NCBI GenBank assembly: GCA_913057985.1
Contig: CAJXPL010000008.1
Coordinates: 1 to 64,000, forward strand
Source of the DNA: an uncultured Synechococcus sp.
GTDB lineage: Bacteria; Cyanobacteriota; Cyanobacteriia; PCC-6307; Cyanobiaceae
Reading direction: 5' to 3'
DNA: 64,000 nt
Notes under the pieces: generated by a model
Databases searched by the model: none
What the model saw: the letters and a program-made list of their open reading frames with translations, nothing else
What the model was told of the DNA's origin: nothing
Translations under genes and position numbers: made by a program
Part shown: positions 45,247 to 53,787 of the stretch, one piece after another
How positions within the stretch are numbered: position 1 is the stretch's first letter
How the letters are laid out: every line of letters starts with the position of its first letter

Positions 45247-46341
45247 TCAGGCGGCGAGGGCCAGTTCGAAATCAGCGCGATCGCTGCTCTCGCTGCGCTC
45301 AAACACCTTGCAGAACACCTTCACCACCCGGTCGCCGGAGTCCACCTGTTCGAGGGGGTCCTTGCGCAGACGGTGGCGCAGGCAGCAGGAGGCCACACGG
45401 GCCACGTCTTCTTCGCTGACTTCCGTGCGTCCCTCGAAGGCGGCCAGGGCCCGGGCGGCACGGTTGGTGACGATGTCACCCCGCAGGCCATCCACGTCCA
45501 GCTCGCCGCACACGGCGGAAATGCGCAGGCGCAGATCCTCGTCGATGCTCACTTGGTCAAGGCGTTGCTGGGCCTCCACCACCCGTTGTTGCAGGGCGTT
45601 TTGATTGCCTTCCACAGCGGTGCTGAAGCCATCGGGATCGCTGTCGAAAGCGGTGCGCTGGTCCACTACCTGCACCCGCAGTTCCGGATCACGCACGGTC
45701 CGTACTTCCACGCTCATGCCGAAACGGTCGAGCAGCTGGGGGCGGAGTTCGCCTTCCTCGGGGTTGCCGGAGCCGATCAACACGAAACGGGCCGGGTGGC
45801 GCACTGAGACGCCTTCCCGTTCCACCGTGTTCCAGCCGGAGGCAGCGGAGTCGAGCAGCACGTCGACGAGGTGGTCGTCGAGCAGGTTCACCTCATCCAC
45901 GTAGAGCAGACCCCGGTTGGCCTTGGCCAGCAGACCGGGCTCGAAGGCGCGCACGCCTTCACTCAGCGCCTTTTCAATGTCGATGGTGCCGCAGAGACGG
46001 TCTTCAGTCGCACCCAGGGGGAGATCCACCATCGGCACCTGGCGAGGTTCGGTGCTCAGGGTTTCGCCCTGCTGCATCCGCTCGCGCACCTCACTGCTCT
46101 GCAGGTCGGGATCGGTGGACGAACTGTTGTAAGGGTCACCAGCCACCACGTCGATGTCGGGCAGCAGATCGGCCAGGGCTCGGATCGTGGTGGATTTGCC
46201 GGTGCCGCGGTCGCCCATGATCATCACTCCGCCGATGCGCGGATCGATCACGTTGAGAAGCAGGGCCAGCTTCATCTCCTCTTGACCGATCACCGCAGTG
46301 AAGGGGAAAACCCTGCGCTTCCGGGGTGCAGTCACGAGCAA
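45247..46341 (-). CDS. chlI: Magnesium chelatase ATPase subunit I
   Basis: AAA+ subunit that powers Mg insertion into protoporphyrin IX, the first step committed to chlorophyll. It has VIGQEEMKLALLLN, Walker A GDRGTGKST, Walker B GLLYVDEVNLLDDHLVDVLL, sensor 1 FVLIGSGNPEEGELRPQLLD and a C-terminal helical lid. 364 residues. It lies 18 bp upstream of ruvC and downstream of the DUF3370 gene (14-bp gap). Confidence 0.97.
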   Translation of the reverse strand: MLVTAPRKRRVFPFTAVIGQEEMKLALLLNVIDPRIGGVMIMGDRGTGKSTTIRALADLLPDIDVVAGDPYNSSSTDPDLQSSEVRERMQQGETLSTEPRQVPMVDLPLGATEDRLCGTIDIEKALSEGVRAFEPGLLAKANRGLLYVDEVNLLDDHLVDVLLDSAASGWNTVEREGVSVRHPARFVLIGSGNPEEGELRPQLLDRFGMSVEVRTVRDPELRVQVVDQRTAFDSDPDGFSTAVEGNQNALQQRVVEAQQRLDQVSIDEDLRLRISAVCGELDVDGLRGDIVTNRAARALAAFEGRTEVSEEDVARVASCCLRHRLRKDPLEQVDSGDRVVKVFCKVFERSESSDRADFELALAA

Positions 46342-46355
46342 TTCTCTTGGCGTGC

Positions 46356-47708
46356 TCAGGATTGTTTCACAGGCTGCACGGTGAGCACCTGCGGTGGCGT
46401 GGCATCAGCGGGATAGACCAGGCGAACGCGAACCTGCTTTTCTTCCCCTGGCTTGAGCCTCAGCTGTCCCAAGGACGGCCCCCGCTGCCCCTGGCGCAGC
46501 ACCAGGTGCTGGGTCTGGCGCCCCTTGGAACCACCCTCGGGATCCTCCAGACCCGTGGTCTGCACTGGTCCGCGGAACATCACCGGACCGTTGAGGTCAT
46601 CGCGGAAGCGCAGCAGAGAGGTGGTGCTGTTGCCTTTGAGGGGCGAATCCAGCGACAGCTGAAGCGTGACCGCGGCTGAACCGGTGTTTTGCAGCGGCAG
46701 GGTGAGGTCGTACTCCACCCCGTAGTTGCCATGGGCCGCCCAGGCGGTGCCGGGGTAAAAGCGTTTGAGTTCCGCGGTTTGCACCTGGTTGGTGGCGAGG
46801 GTGCCGCGCTCCAGGCTGCTGATTGGCCAGGAGATGGGGGCCGTGGGTGCGGCCAGCACCGGGCTTCCCGGGTCGGTGATGCGGGCCCGCCAGCTGCTGC
46901 CGATCTGAACACCGCTCACCCGGGAATAAATGATCTTGCCTTTGCTCCCCCGTGGGGTGGGTTGGTGCTCCTTGCTGCTCATGCGTTGGTCCTTGAGCAG
47001 CTGCAGCCAGTGCTGCTCGCTTGGAGCCTTGCCGTCTTCACCGTGGGCGGCCAGGGTGGCCAGCGCCACAGGGCCAGAGCTGTGGAAGCGCAGTTGCAGG
47101 TTGCGGCCGTTGAGCAGGGGATCGAGACCGGCCACGGGAATGGGCAGCAGCAACAGCTGTGTGGGTGCGCCGGGAGCCAGGGTCCAGCGGCGGTTGGTGA
47201 GTTCCGCTGCGCGCCGGCCGGCCAACAGATCTCCGGCCACACGGCTGCCGGGGCCAGACGCCACCACGTCGGTGGTTTCCGGCATCAGGCTCGGCAAGGG
47301 AAGAAAGGGGGCCTGGGTCTGGCCGGGCCCTGTGGCCTGCGAGAGCGAAGTGCTGCCCGAGAGCAGCTGCAGGGACACAGGAGCATTCCCCAGCGGAGCT
47401 GCAAGCACCGCCAGCCACAGGGTTGAGCTGGGGCTGCCCTCCGTATCACCGGCATACACGTGGTGGCTGAACAGGTCGAAGCGACCGTTGAGCACCACCG
47501 GAACCGACGCCGCCTTCCTATCGGGGAAGGTTGAGATCAGGATGCCGTCGTCCTCGATCAGTTCGGGGTTGTTGTCGTTCACCATCAACACGCTGTCGAG
47601 GCCTCCCGGCAGGGGGCGAACGCTCTGCTGACGCTCAATCACCTCCGCAGCGCCGGGCATGGCTGCAACAGCCAGCCAGGCAGCAGACAACAGCGGAGCG
47701 AGCTTCAT
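46356..47708 (-). CDS. DUF3370 family exported protein
   Basis: A 450-residue cyanobacterial protein with a signal peptide (LAPLLSAAWLAVAAMPGAAE) and the DUF3370 layout: QQSVRPLPGGLDSVLMVNDN, FDLFSHHVYAG, YGVEYDLTLPLQNTG and a late beta-rich region. Function unknown; probably periplasmic or envelope-associated. Its ATG overlaps the stop of the upstream serine hydrolase gene (ATGA), so the two are co-produced. Confidence 0.87.
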   Translation of the reverse strand: MKLAPLLSAAWLAVAAMPGAAEVIERQQSVRPLPGGLDSVLMVNDNNPELIEDDGILISTFPDRKAASVPVVLNGRFDLFSHHVYAGDTEGSPSSTLWLAVLAAPLGNAPVSLQLLSGSTSLSQATGPGQTQAPFLPLPSLMPETTDVVASGPGSRVAGDLLAGRRAAELTNRRWTLAPGAPTQLLLLPIPVAGLDPLLNGRNLQLRFHSSGPVALATLAAHGEDGKAPSEQHWLQLLKDQRMSSKEHQPTPRGSKGKIIYSRVSGVQIGSSWRARITDPGSPVLAAPTAPISWPISSLERGTLATNQVQTAELKRFYPGTAWAAHGNYGVEYDLTLPLQNTGSAAVTLQLSLDSPLKGNSTTSLLRFRDDLNGPVMFRGPVQTTGLEDPEGGSKGRQTQHLVLRQGQRGPSLGQLRLKPGEEKQVRVRLVYPADATPPQVLTVQPVKQS

Positions 47709-48850
47709 TGCTTGGGCGGAACAGGGATGGGTTTGAGGTGCGGTGCCATGGCAGCGGCGAGCTGACGGATCAGTTCGGTGGATCGGGGGTCATTGAAGGG
47801 GCCCTCCACCAGAAATCCCGCCACAGCGCGTCGTCCGTCGGGGAGTTCGATCAGCCCGGCATCGGCGTAGGCGATGCCGATGTCACCTGTTTTGTTGTAG
47901 ACGTGGTATCCCTTGCGGGCCAGGCTTGCGTCCGGTTTGCCCTGGGCGCCACCGAGGCCGCGCATCAAGCCTCTGGGCAGCAGCGTATTGGTGATCGACG
48001 TGCCCATCACCTCGCGAAACAGATCCCGGCTGCGGGGAGCCAGCAGCTCACCGCTGTCAACCAAGGCGATGGCCCGGCTGAGATCTCTGGCACTGGTGGT
48101 GTTGGTTCCGTCGAGATCCGGCAGCCAGTTGTTCACCACGGTGGAGGGCAGGTCCAGCTCCTGAAAGCGGGCGTTGATCGCATCCATTCCCCCCGCCCGG
48201 GCAATCATCAGGTTGGTGGCGGAGTTGTCGCTCACCCGGATCATTTCCGTGGCTACCTCATGGGTGGGGAAGCGACTGCCCAGGGGCCGGGAGGCCATCC
48301 ATCCGGCGCCTCCCCCCACCAGCTCTTCGGTGAGCGTGAGCGGTTCGTTCCACTGCAGTGTTCCCTGATCCAGCAGTTCCAGTACTGCGAGCAGGATCGG
48401 CGTCTTGATCGAGCTGGCGGCAGCCATCGGCCGTTCGGCCTGCATGGCTGCAAAGCGTCCGTCGTCGAGGATCAGCATGTAGGCGCTGGCCTGCAGATCG
48501 CTCTGTTGCGCGGCCAGCTCCAGCCAGCGCTCACTCAGCGCCCTGATTTCCTGCCTGGGGGCGAAGCGTGCCTGCTTCAGGCCCTTCGCCACGACAGGAG
48601 CAGTTTTCTTCCCTGAGGCATTTTCAGTGCTGGGCGGCTCCACTGCCTCACCGAGCAGCGTCGTGATCAGCGCTTGATCGGCCAGCCAGCTGGGTAGGGC
48701 GATCTCCTGTTGCTGAACGCGGGGCGCCAGCAGCCGCAGGCCGCTGCCGGTGAGCAGTCCAAGACCCACCCCCATCAACACCAGCCGCAGAATGAGCTGG
48801 GCCGGACCTTTCCAGCCGGCGGAGCGACGTGACGAACGACTGCTGCTCAA
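47705..48850 (-). CDS. Penicillin-recognising-type serine hydrolase (class A beta-lactamase fold)
   Basis: About 381 residues with an N-terminal anchor (LILRLVLMGVGLGLLTGSGL). The catalytic domain has all three class A motifs: S-x-x-K (SSIK ~146-149), SDN (~207-209) and KTG (320-322, in YNKTGDIG). It is exported or membrane-anchored. It could be a beta-lactamase or a peptidoglycan-processing enzyme; genuine resistance is not implied. TTG 48850 is the only usable start between the stop of the trmJ-like gene and the anchor. The longer frame to 49153 is antisense-like low-quality sequence inside the upstream gene. Confidence 0.82.
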   Translation of the reverse strand: MSSSRSSRRSAGWKGPAQLILRLVLMGVGLGLLTGSGLRLLAPRVQQQEIALPSWLADQALITTLLGEAVEPPSTENASGKKTAPVVAKGLKQARFAPRQEIRALSERWLELAAQQSDLQASAYMLILDDGRFAAMQAERPMAAASSIKTPILLAVLELLDQGTLQWNEPLTLTEELVGGGAGWMASRPLGSRFPTHEVATEMIRVSDNSATNLMIARAGGMDAINARFQELDLPSTVVNNWLPDLDGTNTTSARDLSRAIALVDSGELLAPRSRDLFREVMGTSITNTLLPRGLMRGLGGAQGKPDASLARKGYHVYNKTGDIGIAYADAGLIELPDGRRAVAGFLVEGPFNDPRSTELIRQLAAAMAPHLKPIPVPPKQ

Positions 48851-48878
48851 CCTTTCAGCCGTGACTGTTCGGCAGAGA

Positions 48879-49625
48879 TTAGGGGCGCTTGGCGCGGATG
48901 GCCCAGCGCAGTTGGCGCACCATTCCCCGCAGCAGAGCCACCTCCTCGGCGCGCACCGTGGCGCGTTGCAGCAGATCCCGCACCTTGGCCATGCGGGCGG
49001 CGGCGGTGTGCTCCAGCAGGAAACCGGCCTCCAGCAGCAGGTCAGTGGCGTCGTCAAGACAGGCTGAAAGCGCCTTGGCGGCTGCCGGGTCCGGCGATGG
49101 GGGCTCGATTCTGCGGGTTTCCGTGGTCCCGCTGTTGAGGCGGGCCAACTCATGCAGCACCACCGCCACGGCGTGGGAGAGATTCAGCGAGGGATAGGCC
49201 TCCCCGCTCTGCAGGCAGAGAACCCTCTGGCAGAGCCGCAGCTCACTGTTGCTGAGGCCCCGGTCTTCCCGTCCAAACACCAGGGCCACGGGGGCGTCTG
49301 AGTTGGAGCTGCTGCCATCGCCGGCCAGCAACCAACCCAGGGCCTGTTCGGGTGTTTGCAGGGGAATCTCGCCATGGTCCAGGCGTCCGCAACTGCCCAC
49401 GGTGCGGCGGCAGTCATGGATGGCCGTCAGCAGGTCGGGAACCACCACGGCGCCCTGAAGCAGCGCCTGGCCGTGCACGGCCATCAGCATGGCCTCCTCG
49501 CTGAGGTGGTCACAGCGGGGTGCCACCAGCCGCAGCTCGCTCACCCCGAAATTGGCGCAGAGCCTGGCCACGCTTCCGATGTTCAGGGGGCCGGCCGGCT
49601 CCACCAGCACGACAACGGCATTCAA
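48879..49625 (-). CDS. TrmJ/SpoU-family RNA 2'-O-methyltransferase
   Basis: SPOUT-class methyltransferase similar to TrmJ, which methylates the ribose at tRNA position 32. It has LVEPAGPLNIGSVARLCANFG (motif 1), VALVFGREDRGLSNSEL (motif 2) and PSLNLSHAVAVVLHELAR (motif 3, trefoil knot). The C-terminal ~90 residues form a helical extension, as in TrmJ. 248 residues. Confidence 0.9.
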   Translation of the reverse strand: MNAVVVLVEPAGPLNIGSVARLCANFGVSELRLVAPRCDHLSEEAMLMAVHGQALLQGAVVVPDLLTAIHDCRRTVGSCGRLDHGEIPLQTPEQALGWLLAGDGSSSNSDAPVALVFGREDRGLSNSELRLCQRVLCLQSGEAYPSLNLSHAVAVVLHELARLNSGTTETRRIEPPSPDPAAAKALSACLDDATDLLLEAGFLLEHTAAARMAKVRDLLQRATVRAEEVALLRGMVRQLRWAIRAKRP

Positions 49626-49634
49626 GGCAGCGGC

Positions 49635-50048
49635 TCAGCTGAGGGTGTGCAGGTAGGCCAGCAGGTCGGCCATCGATTGCGGTTCTATCTCAAAGCTCGG
49701 CATGGGGGGAGTTTCGCCACTGATGATCTGGTGCACCAGAACGGGGTCTTTGAGTTGGTTGCTGACGCCCTGAAGTTGAGGGCCCACCAACCCCTGGCCG
49801 GCAAGGCCATGGCAGCCGGCGCAATTGATTCGGAACAGCTGGCCGCCGTGGTCAACCGCCCCCTGCAGCTCAAGGCTGGCCTTGATGTAGGGGTCCTGCT
49901 GGGCGCTGCCCAGAACCCAGAGCACCAGCACTACGCAGGCCGTGGCAGCCGACACCACGAGCGCGGCGATCAGGCCGCGACCCCGATCGCTCGAATCATT
50001 TGCATCAGCTGATTCCGATTCGGCCGCAAATCGTGACGGCTGGACCAC
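49635..50048 (-). CDS. cytM: Cytochrome cM
   Basis: Monoheme c-type cytochrome with an uncleaved N-terminal helix (LIAALVVSAATACVVLVLWV), the heme motif CAGCH and the axial Met in ISGETPPMPSFE. The segments LQGAVDHGGQLFRINCAGCH, VGPQLQGVSNQ and MADLLAYL follow CytM closely. CytM is a membrane-attached cytochrome that influences photosynthetic versus respiratory electron flow. It is divergent from petG, 56 bp apart. Confidence 0.93.
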   Translation of the reverse strand: MVQPSRFAAESESADANDSSDRGRGLIAALVVSAATACVVLVLWVLGSAQQDPYIKASLELQGAVDHGGQLFRINCAGCHGLAGQGLVGPQLQGVSNQLKDPVLVHQIISGETPPMPSFEIEPQSMADLLAYLHTLS

Positions 50049-50104
50049 AGACCTGGAGTTCCAATGAGAGAATTCTCCCTAATTCTGATTGCTGACGCGA
50101 CGCA

Positions 50105-50221
50105 ATGATCGAACCTCTGCTCTGCGGCATCGTTCTGGGTCTGATCCCCGTCACGCTGATGGGTCTGTTCGTGGCGGCATGGAATCAGTACCGCCGTGGT
50201 GGCAGCGCTCTGGGGGGCTGA
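50105..50221 (+). CDS. petG: Cytochrome b6f complex subunit V (PetG)
   Basis: A 38-residue single-span subunit: [20 protein letters not shown], then [18 protein letters not shown], matching PetG. It is essential for assembly or stability of cytochrome b6f. Too short for ordinary ORF cut-offs. The last 71 bp are antisense to the 3' end of rsmD. Confidence 0.97.
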   Translation: MIEPLLCGIVLGLIPVTLMGLFVAAWNQYRRGGSALGG

Positions 50222-50771
50222 GCAGCATCACGCTGGTGATGCCGTAGCGGCGTTGATCCACCACTGTCCAATCTGACCCCGGTTCTGGGTTCAGATTGGA
50301 GCGGTGTTCACACACCACCAGAGAATCCTGGTGAAGCCAATTCCCCTCGGCGAGGGAGATCAGGCAGGGTTCGTAGAGGCCCTGGTCGTAGGGAGGGTCG
50401 AAATAGACGATGTCGAATGGCTCCTGGCTCCAGCCCTTGCGCAGCCACGAGATCAGTTCCCGCCGTTCGGTGCGGATCTCCGGAGCCGGTGAACGGCTTT
50501 CCGCCACGACAGTGAGGTTGCTGCGGCTGATGCGGATGCACTGCGGGTCTTGATCAACGGCCACCACACAGCGCGCCCCTCGCTGCAGGGCCTCACACCC
50601 CATCACGCCGCTGCCGCTGCAGAGGTCGAGCCAGCGGCAGTCCTGCAGGTGCGGGGCAAGGATGTTCATCACCGCTTCGCGCACCCTGGAGGTGGTGGGC
50701 CGAGCCGTGCGACCCCCAGGACTCAGCAGCCGTCGCCCCCCGCTGAGGCGCAGTTGCCCGCCACCGCTCAT
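50151..50771 (-). CDS. rsmD: 16S rRNA (guanine966-N2)-methyltransferase RsmD
   Basis: It has the SAM motif [19 protein letters not shown] and the catalytic [15 protein letters not shown] (NPPY-type motif, D-P-P-Y as in RsmD). The N-terminus includes [15 protein letters not shown]. 206 residues. The C-terminal ~24 residues, antisense to petG, are hydrophilic ([16 protein letters not shown]) and not conserved; the enzyme could tolerate their loss. The start overlaps hisH by 4 bp. Confidence 0.94.
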   Translation of the reverse strand: MSGGGQLRLSGGRRLLSPGGRTARPTTSRVREAVMNILAPHLQDCRWLDLCSGSGVMGCEALQRGARCVVAVDQDPQCIRISRSNLTVVAESRSPAPEIRTERRELISWLRKGWSQEPFDIVYFDPPYDQGLYEPCLISLAEGNWLHQDSLVVCEHRSNLNPEPGSDWTVVDQRRYGITSVMLLSPPERCHHGGTDSMPPRTDPSA

Positions 50772-51409
50772 GGGCAGGGTTCAGCCCCGTTGCGCAGCCA
50801 GGTCAACCAGCGCTTGAGCATCTGTTCTCCGGCATCGGACGACTTCTCCGGATGGAACTGGCAAGCGCCGACGCGGCCCCGCCAGACCACAGCGGTCACC
50901 TCCTGATCGCCGAAGGGGGCCGAGGCTTTGAGGTCATTTCGATCGCTGGGAACAGCGGCGTAGCTGTGCACGAAGTACACCCATTCCGATGGGGCATCGC
51001 TGCTGAGCAGTGGGCAGCTGCCGTGATGCTTCAACGGTGCCCAGCCCATGTGGGGGATGCGTTCGCCGCTGTCTTCGGGAAGACGTTCCACACGTCCGGG
51101 CAGGAGTCCCAGGCCTGGATCGCTGCCTTCATCGCTCTGTTCAAACAGCAGCTGCAGGCCAAGGCAGATGCCGAGCAACGGACGATCTTCTTGGCCCCAG
51201 CTCAGCAGGTGGGGCACCAGTCCGGTGGCCCTGAGGTTGGCCATGGCTGGATCGAAGGCGCCGACCCCGGGCAGGATCAGCGCATCAATGCCTTCAAGAT
51301 CATCGGCAGATTTGATCGTGGAGCAGCCTTGCCCCAACCGCTCCAGGCATTTCTCCACGGAGTGGAGATTGCCCATGCCGTAATCAATTAACCCAAGGTT
51401 CAGGCTCAA
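50768..51409 (-). CDS. hisH: Imidazole glycerol phosphate synthase, glutaminase subunit HisH
   Basis: Glutamine amidotransferase that supplies ammonia to HisF in histidine synthesis. It has GLIDYGMGNLHSVEKCLERL, the oxyanion strand LILPGVGAFDPAM, the nucleophile elbow LLGICLGLQLLFEQS (Cys), YFVHSYA and a C-terminal His-x-Glu (CQFHPEKS). 213 residues, normal. It is cotranscribed with rsmD through an ATGA overlap. Confidence 0.96.
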   Translation of the reverse strand: MSLNLGLIDYGMGNLHSVEKCLERLGQGCSTIKSADDLEGIDALILPGVGAFDPAMANLRATGLVPHLLSWGQEDRPLLGICLGLQLLFEQSDEGSDPGLGLLPGRVERLPEDSGERIPHMGWAPLKHHGSCPLLSSDAPSEWVYFVHSYAAVPSDRNDLKASAPFGDQEVTAVVWRGRVGACQFHPEKSSDAGEQMLKRWLTWLRNGAEPCP

Positions 51410-51435
51410 CCGGTTGTTCCGTTCTGGAGACGGAT

Positions 51436-51759
<324 letters not shown>

Positions 51760-51860
51760 ATGAGCAGGGAGGTTTGGGGAGAATTTAGCAATGGTTTCGA
51801 GCGAAAACACAGCTCTTCCCTGGCGAGAAGGGAACTGTGACAGTCGCTCTCCACAAAGAG

Positions 51861-51921
51861 TGAAAGCCCGATCTCGCCGGGCCGGGGGGTGTGAGGAGTG
51901 TGTGGGCCGAAGCCCGCACAC
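51861..51921 (-). ncRNA. yfr1: Small regulatory RNA Yfr1
   Basis: On the minus strand, the invariant unpaired core ACTCCTCACAC lies at 51899-51889. It sits between a 5' hairpin (GGGC-TTCG-GCCC, 51915-51904) and a 3' GC hairpin (GCCCG...CGGGC, 51882-51866) followed by TTT. This is the Yfr1 architecture, and the position between guaB and trxA is its known location in marine picocyanobacteria. The RNA is about 55-60 nt; a -10-like TAAATT is at 51931-51926. Yfr1 is reported to repress outer-membrane porin mRNAs by pairing through the core. The exact ends are estimated. Confidence 0.9.
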
Positions 51922-51939
51922 ATCCAATTTAGCCCTGCC

Positions 51940-53103
51940 CTACTTACCCATCCCAAGGTGCTGGGCCTTTTGGTAGACCTTGCCTTCCGTCAGCAGGGAA
52001 GGGGCCACAACCACTTCCACCTGTTGCATTTCCTTGATGGTTCGTGCCCCCAGGGTGCCCATGGATGTCTTCAGGCAGCCCAGCAGGTTGTGGGTGCCGT
52101 CGTCCAATTTGGCCGGGCCGCGGAGGATGCGTTCGATGCTGCCGGTGTTGCCCACATTGATGCGGGTGCCGCGGGGCAGCACCGGGCTTGGGGTGGCCAT
52201 GCCCCAGTGGAAGCCGCGGCCGGGAGCTTCTTCAGAGCGGGCGATGGGTGAGCCGATCATCACGGCGTCGGCGCCGCAGGCGATGCACTTGCAGATGTCA
52301 CCGCCGGTGACGATGCCACCGTCAGCCACGATCGGCACGTAGCGCCCGCTTTCCTTTTCGTAGTCGGCCCTGGCGGAGGCGCAGTCTGCAACAGCTGTGG
52401 CCTGGGGAATGCCCACGCCGAGAACGCCGCGGGAGGTGCAGGCGGCACCGGGTCCGATGCCCACCATCACGCCGGCTGCACCGGCACGCATCAGCTGCAG
52501 GGCCACGTCGTAGGTGACGCAGTTGCCGATCACCACGGGAACGCCCATGTCGCGGCACAGGGCTTCCAGATCCAGGGTCTCCTGGCCTGCAGGACCGGTG
52601 TGATCCGTCGAGACCACGGTGGCCTGCACGAAGAAGAGGTCGGCTCCGGCTTCGGCGATGGCCTTGCCGAAACGCATGGCGGCCACCGGAGTGCCACTGA
52701 CGGCTGCAATGCCTCCCTGGGCCTTGATGTCCTGGATGCGTTTGCGGATCAGCGCTTCCTGTACCGGTTGGCTGTAGATCTCCTGCATCAGCGGGACGAA
52801 TTCGTCCTTCCCGACAGCGGCGATGCGATCCAGCACCTGGTTGGGGTCGTCGTAGCGGGTCTGCACACCCTCCAGGTTGAGCACGCCGAGGGCGCCCAGT
52901 TGGGACAGCCGAACGGCCATGCCCACATCCACCACGCCGTCCATGGCGCTGGCGATGATGGGAATCTCTCGCTCGATGCCCCCCAGGGTCCAACGGGTAT
53001 CGGTGACCTCGGGGTCCACCGTGCGACCCCCAGGCACCAGAGCGATTTCATCGATTCCGTAGGCCCGGCGAACGGTCTTGGAGCGTCCGAGCTGAATGTC
53101 CAC
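51940..53103 (-). CDS. guaB: IMP dehydrogenase, GuaB3 type
   Basis: Short IMP dehydrogenase without the CBS pair: 387 residues. It starts [20 protein letters not shown] and has [20 protein letters not shown], the catalytic loop [20 protein letters not shown] (Cys), [15 protein letters not shown] and a C-terminal [14 protein letters not shown]. It converts IMP to XMP in guanine nucleotide synthesis; the GuaB3 group, typical of cyanobacteria and actinobacteria, differs from canonical GuaB in this loop and in flap residues. Whether it is the sole IMPDH of this organism cannot be told from the window. Confidence 0.9.
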   Translation of the reverse strand: MDIQLGRSKTVRRAYGIDEIALVPGGRTVDPEVTDTRWTLGGIEREIPIIASAMDGVVDVGMAVRLSQLGALGVLNLEGVQTRYDDPNQVLDRIAAVGKDEFVPLMQEIYSQPVQEALIRKRIQDIKAQGGIAAVSGTPVAAMRFGKAIAEAGADLFFVQATVVSTDHTGPAGQETLDLEALCRDMGVPVVIGNCVTYDVALQLMRAGAAGVMVGIGPGAACTSRGVLGVGIPQATAVADCASARADYEKESGRYVPIVADGGIVTGGDICKCIACGADAVMIGSPIARSEEAPGRGFHWGMATPSPVLPRGTRINVGNTGSIERILRGPAKLDDGTHNLLGCLKTSMGTLGARTIKEMQQVEVVVAPSLLTEGKVYQKAQHLGMGK

Positions 53104-53152
53104 CGCGCGACTTCAATAAAGTCAGATCAAGCTACCAATCGGGATGATCGCC

Positions 53153-53695
53153 TCAGCTTGATTGGCCTGTGACACGGCTCCAGGTGGAACGGGCACTCGC
53201 GAGGAATTGGTCCCGATCGCTGTTGCGGATCAGGTTGCGCAGAGCGAAGTTCACCAACCAGATCAGTCCGGCGAGCTCCAGCAGGCCTGGCACAAGAGGG
53301 AGGCTGTCAATGGTGTTGAGGACTCCGAAGTAGACCTTCGCCACCAGGCTGAAGACGATCAGGCCGCCAATCACCCGCAGGGGAAGCTGGGCCTTGCTCC
53401 ACAGTTCGTTCAGGTCGTTCTGCTCGAGCCAGGCCTTGACCTTGCCCACCAGCAGATCCCATTCGCCACCCTCCAGATCAGAACCGTCCTGATCGGCATC
53501 CTCCTGGGCAGGGATCGACACGGTGGAGGCGATCACCGGGTCAGGAGTCGGCGCTGGAGTGGGCGCGGGTGTTGGGGCTAGCGGTGCCGGCGTGGGCGCA
53601 GGCTCTGGCGTTGGGGCTGGAGTGGGCTCCGGTGCCGGTGTTGGGTCGCTGCCTGCGGGTTCGGCTTCAGGGCGAGGCTCGTCGACAGGACCCAT
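53153..53695 (-). CDS. CAAD/CURT1-like thylakoid membrane protein with Pro-rich head
   Basis: A 180-residue protein. Residues ~15-55 are a Pro-Ala-Thr repeat (TPAPEPTPAPTPEPAPTPAP...). Residues ~85-175 form a CAAD/CURT1-type domain: an amphipathic helix (LVGKVKAWLEQNDLNELWSK), two membrane helices (LRVIGGLIVFSLVAKVYFGV; LLELAGLIWLVNFALRNLI) and a charged tail. Such domains anchor proteins to, and curve, thylakoid membranes. The Pro-rich head may be an extended spacer. ATG 53695 is preferred to GTG 53698. Confidence 0.82.
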   Translation of the reverse strand: MGPVDEPRPEAEPAGSDPTPAPEPTPAPTPEPAPTPAPLAPTPAPTPAPTPDPVIASTVSIPAQEDADQDGSDLEGGEWDLLVGKVKAWLEQNDLNELWSKAQLPLRVIGGLIVFSLVAKVYFGVLNTIDSLPLVPGLLELAGLIWLVNFALRNLIRNSDRDQFLASARSTWSRVTGQSS

Positions 53696-53787
53696 CACGT
53701 CAGTGGAAAGCAGTTGGGACTTTATCCGGAGTTTTCAGGTTGGATCCACTGTCCGAGATAGACTGTTAAAGGACGTCTGATGCACGT

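Noticed and set aside
44752-45807. 351-residue plus-strand frame opposite ruvC and chlI
   Set aside because: Antisense to two well-conserved genes; shadow composition.
48851-49153. N-terminal extension of the serine hydrolase
   Set aside because: Lies inside the trmJ-like gene and is Cys/Pro/Arg-rich shadow sequence; the real protein starts near 48850.
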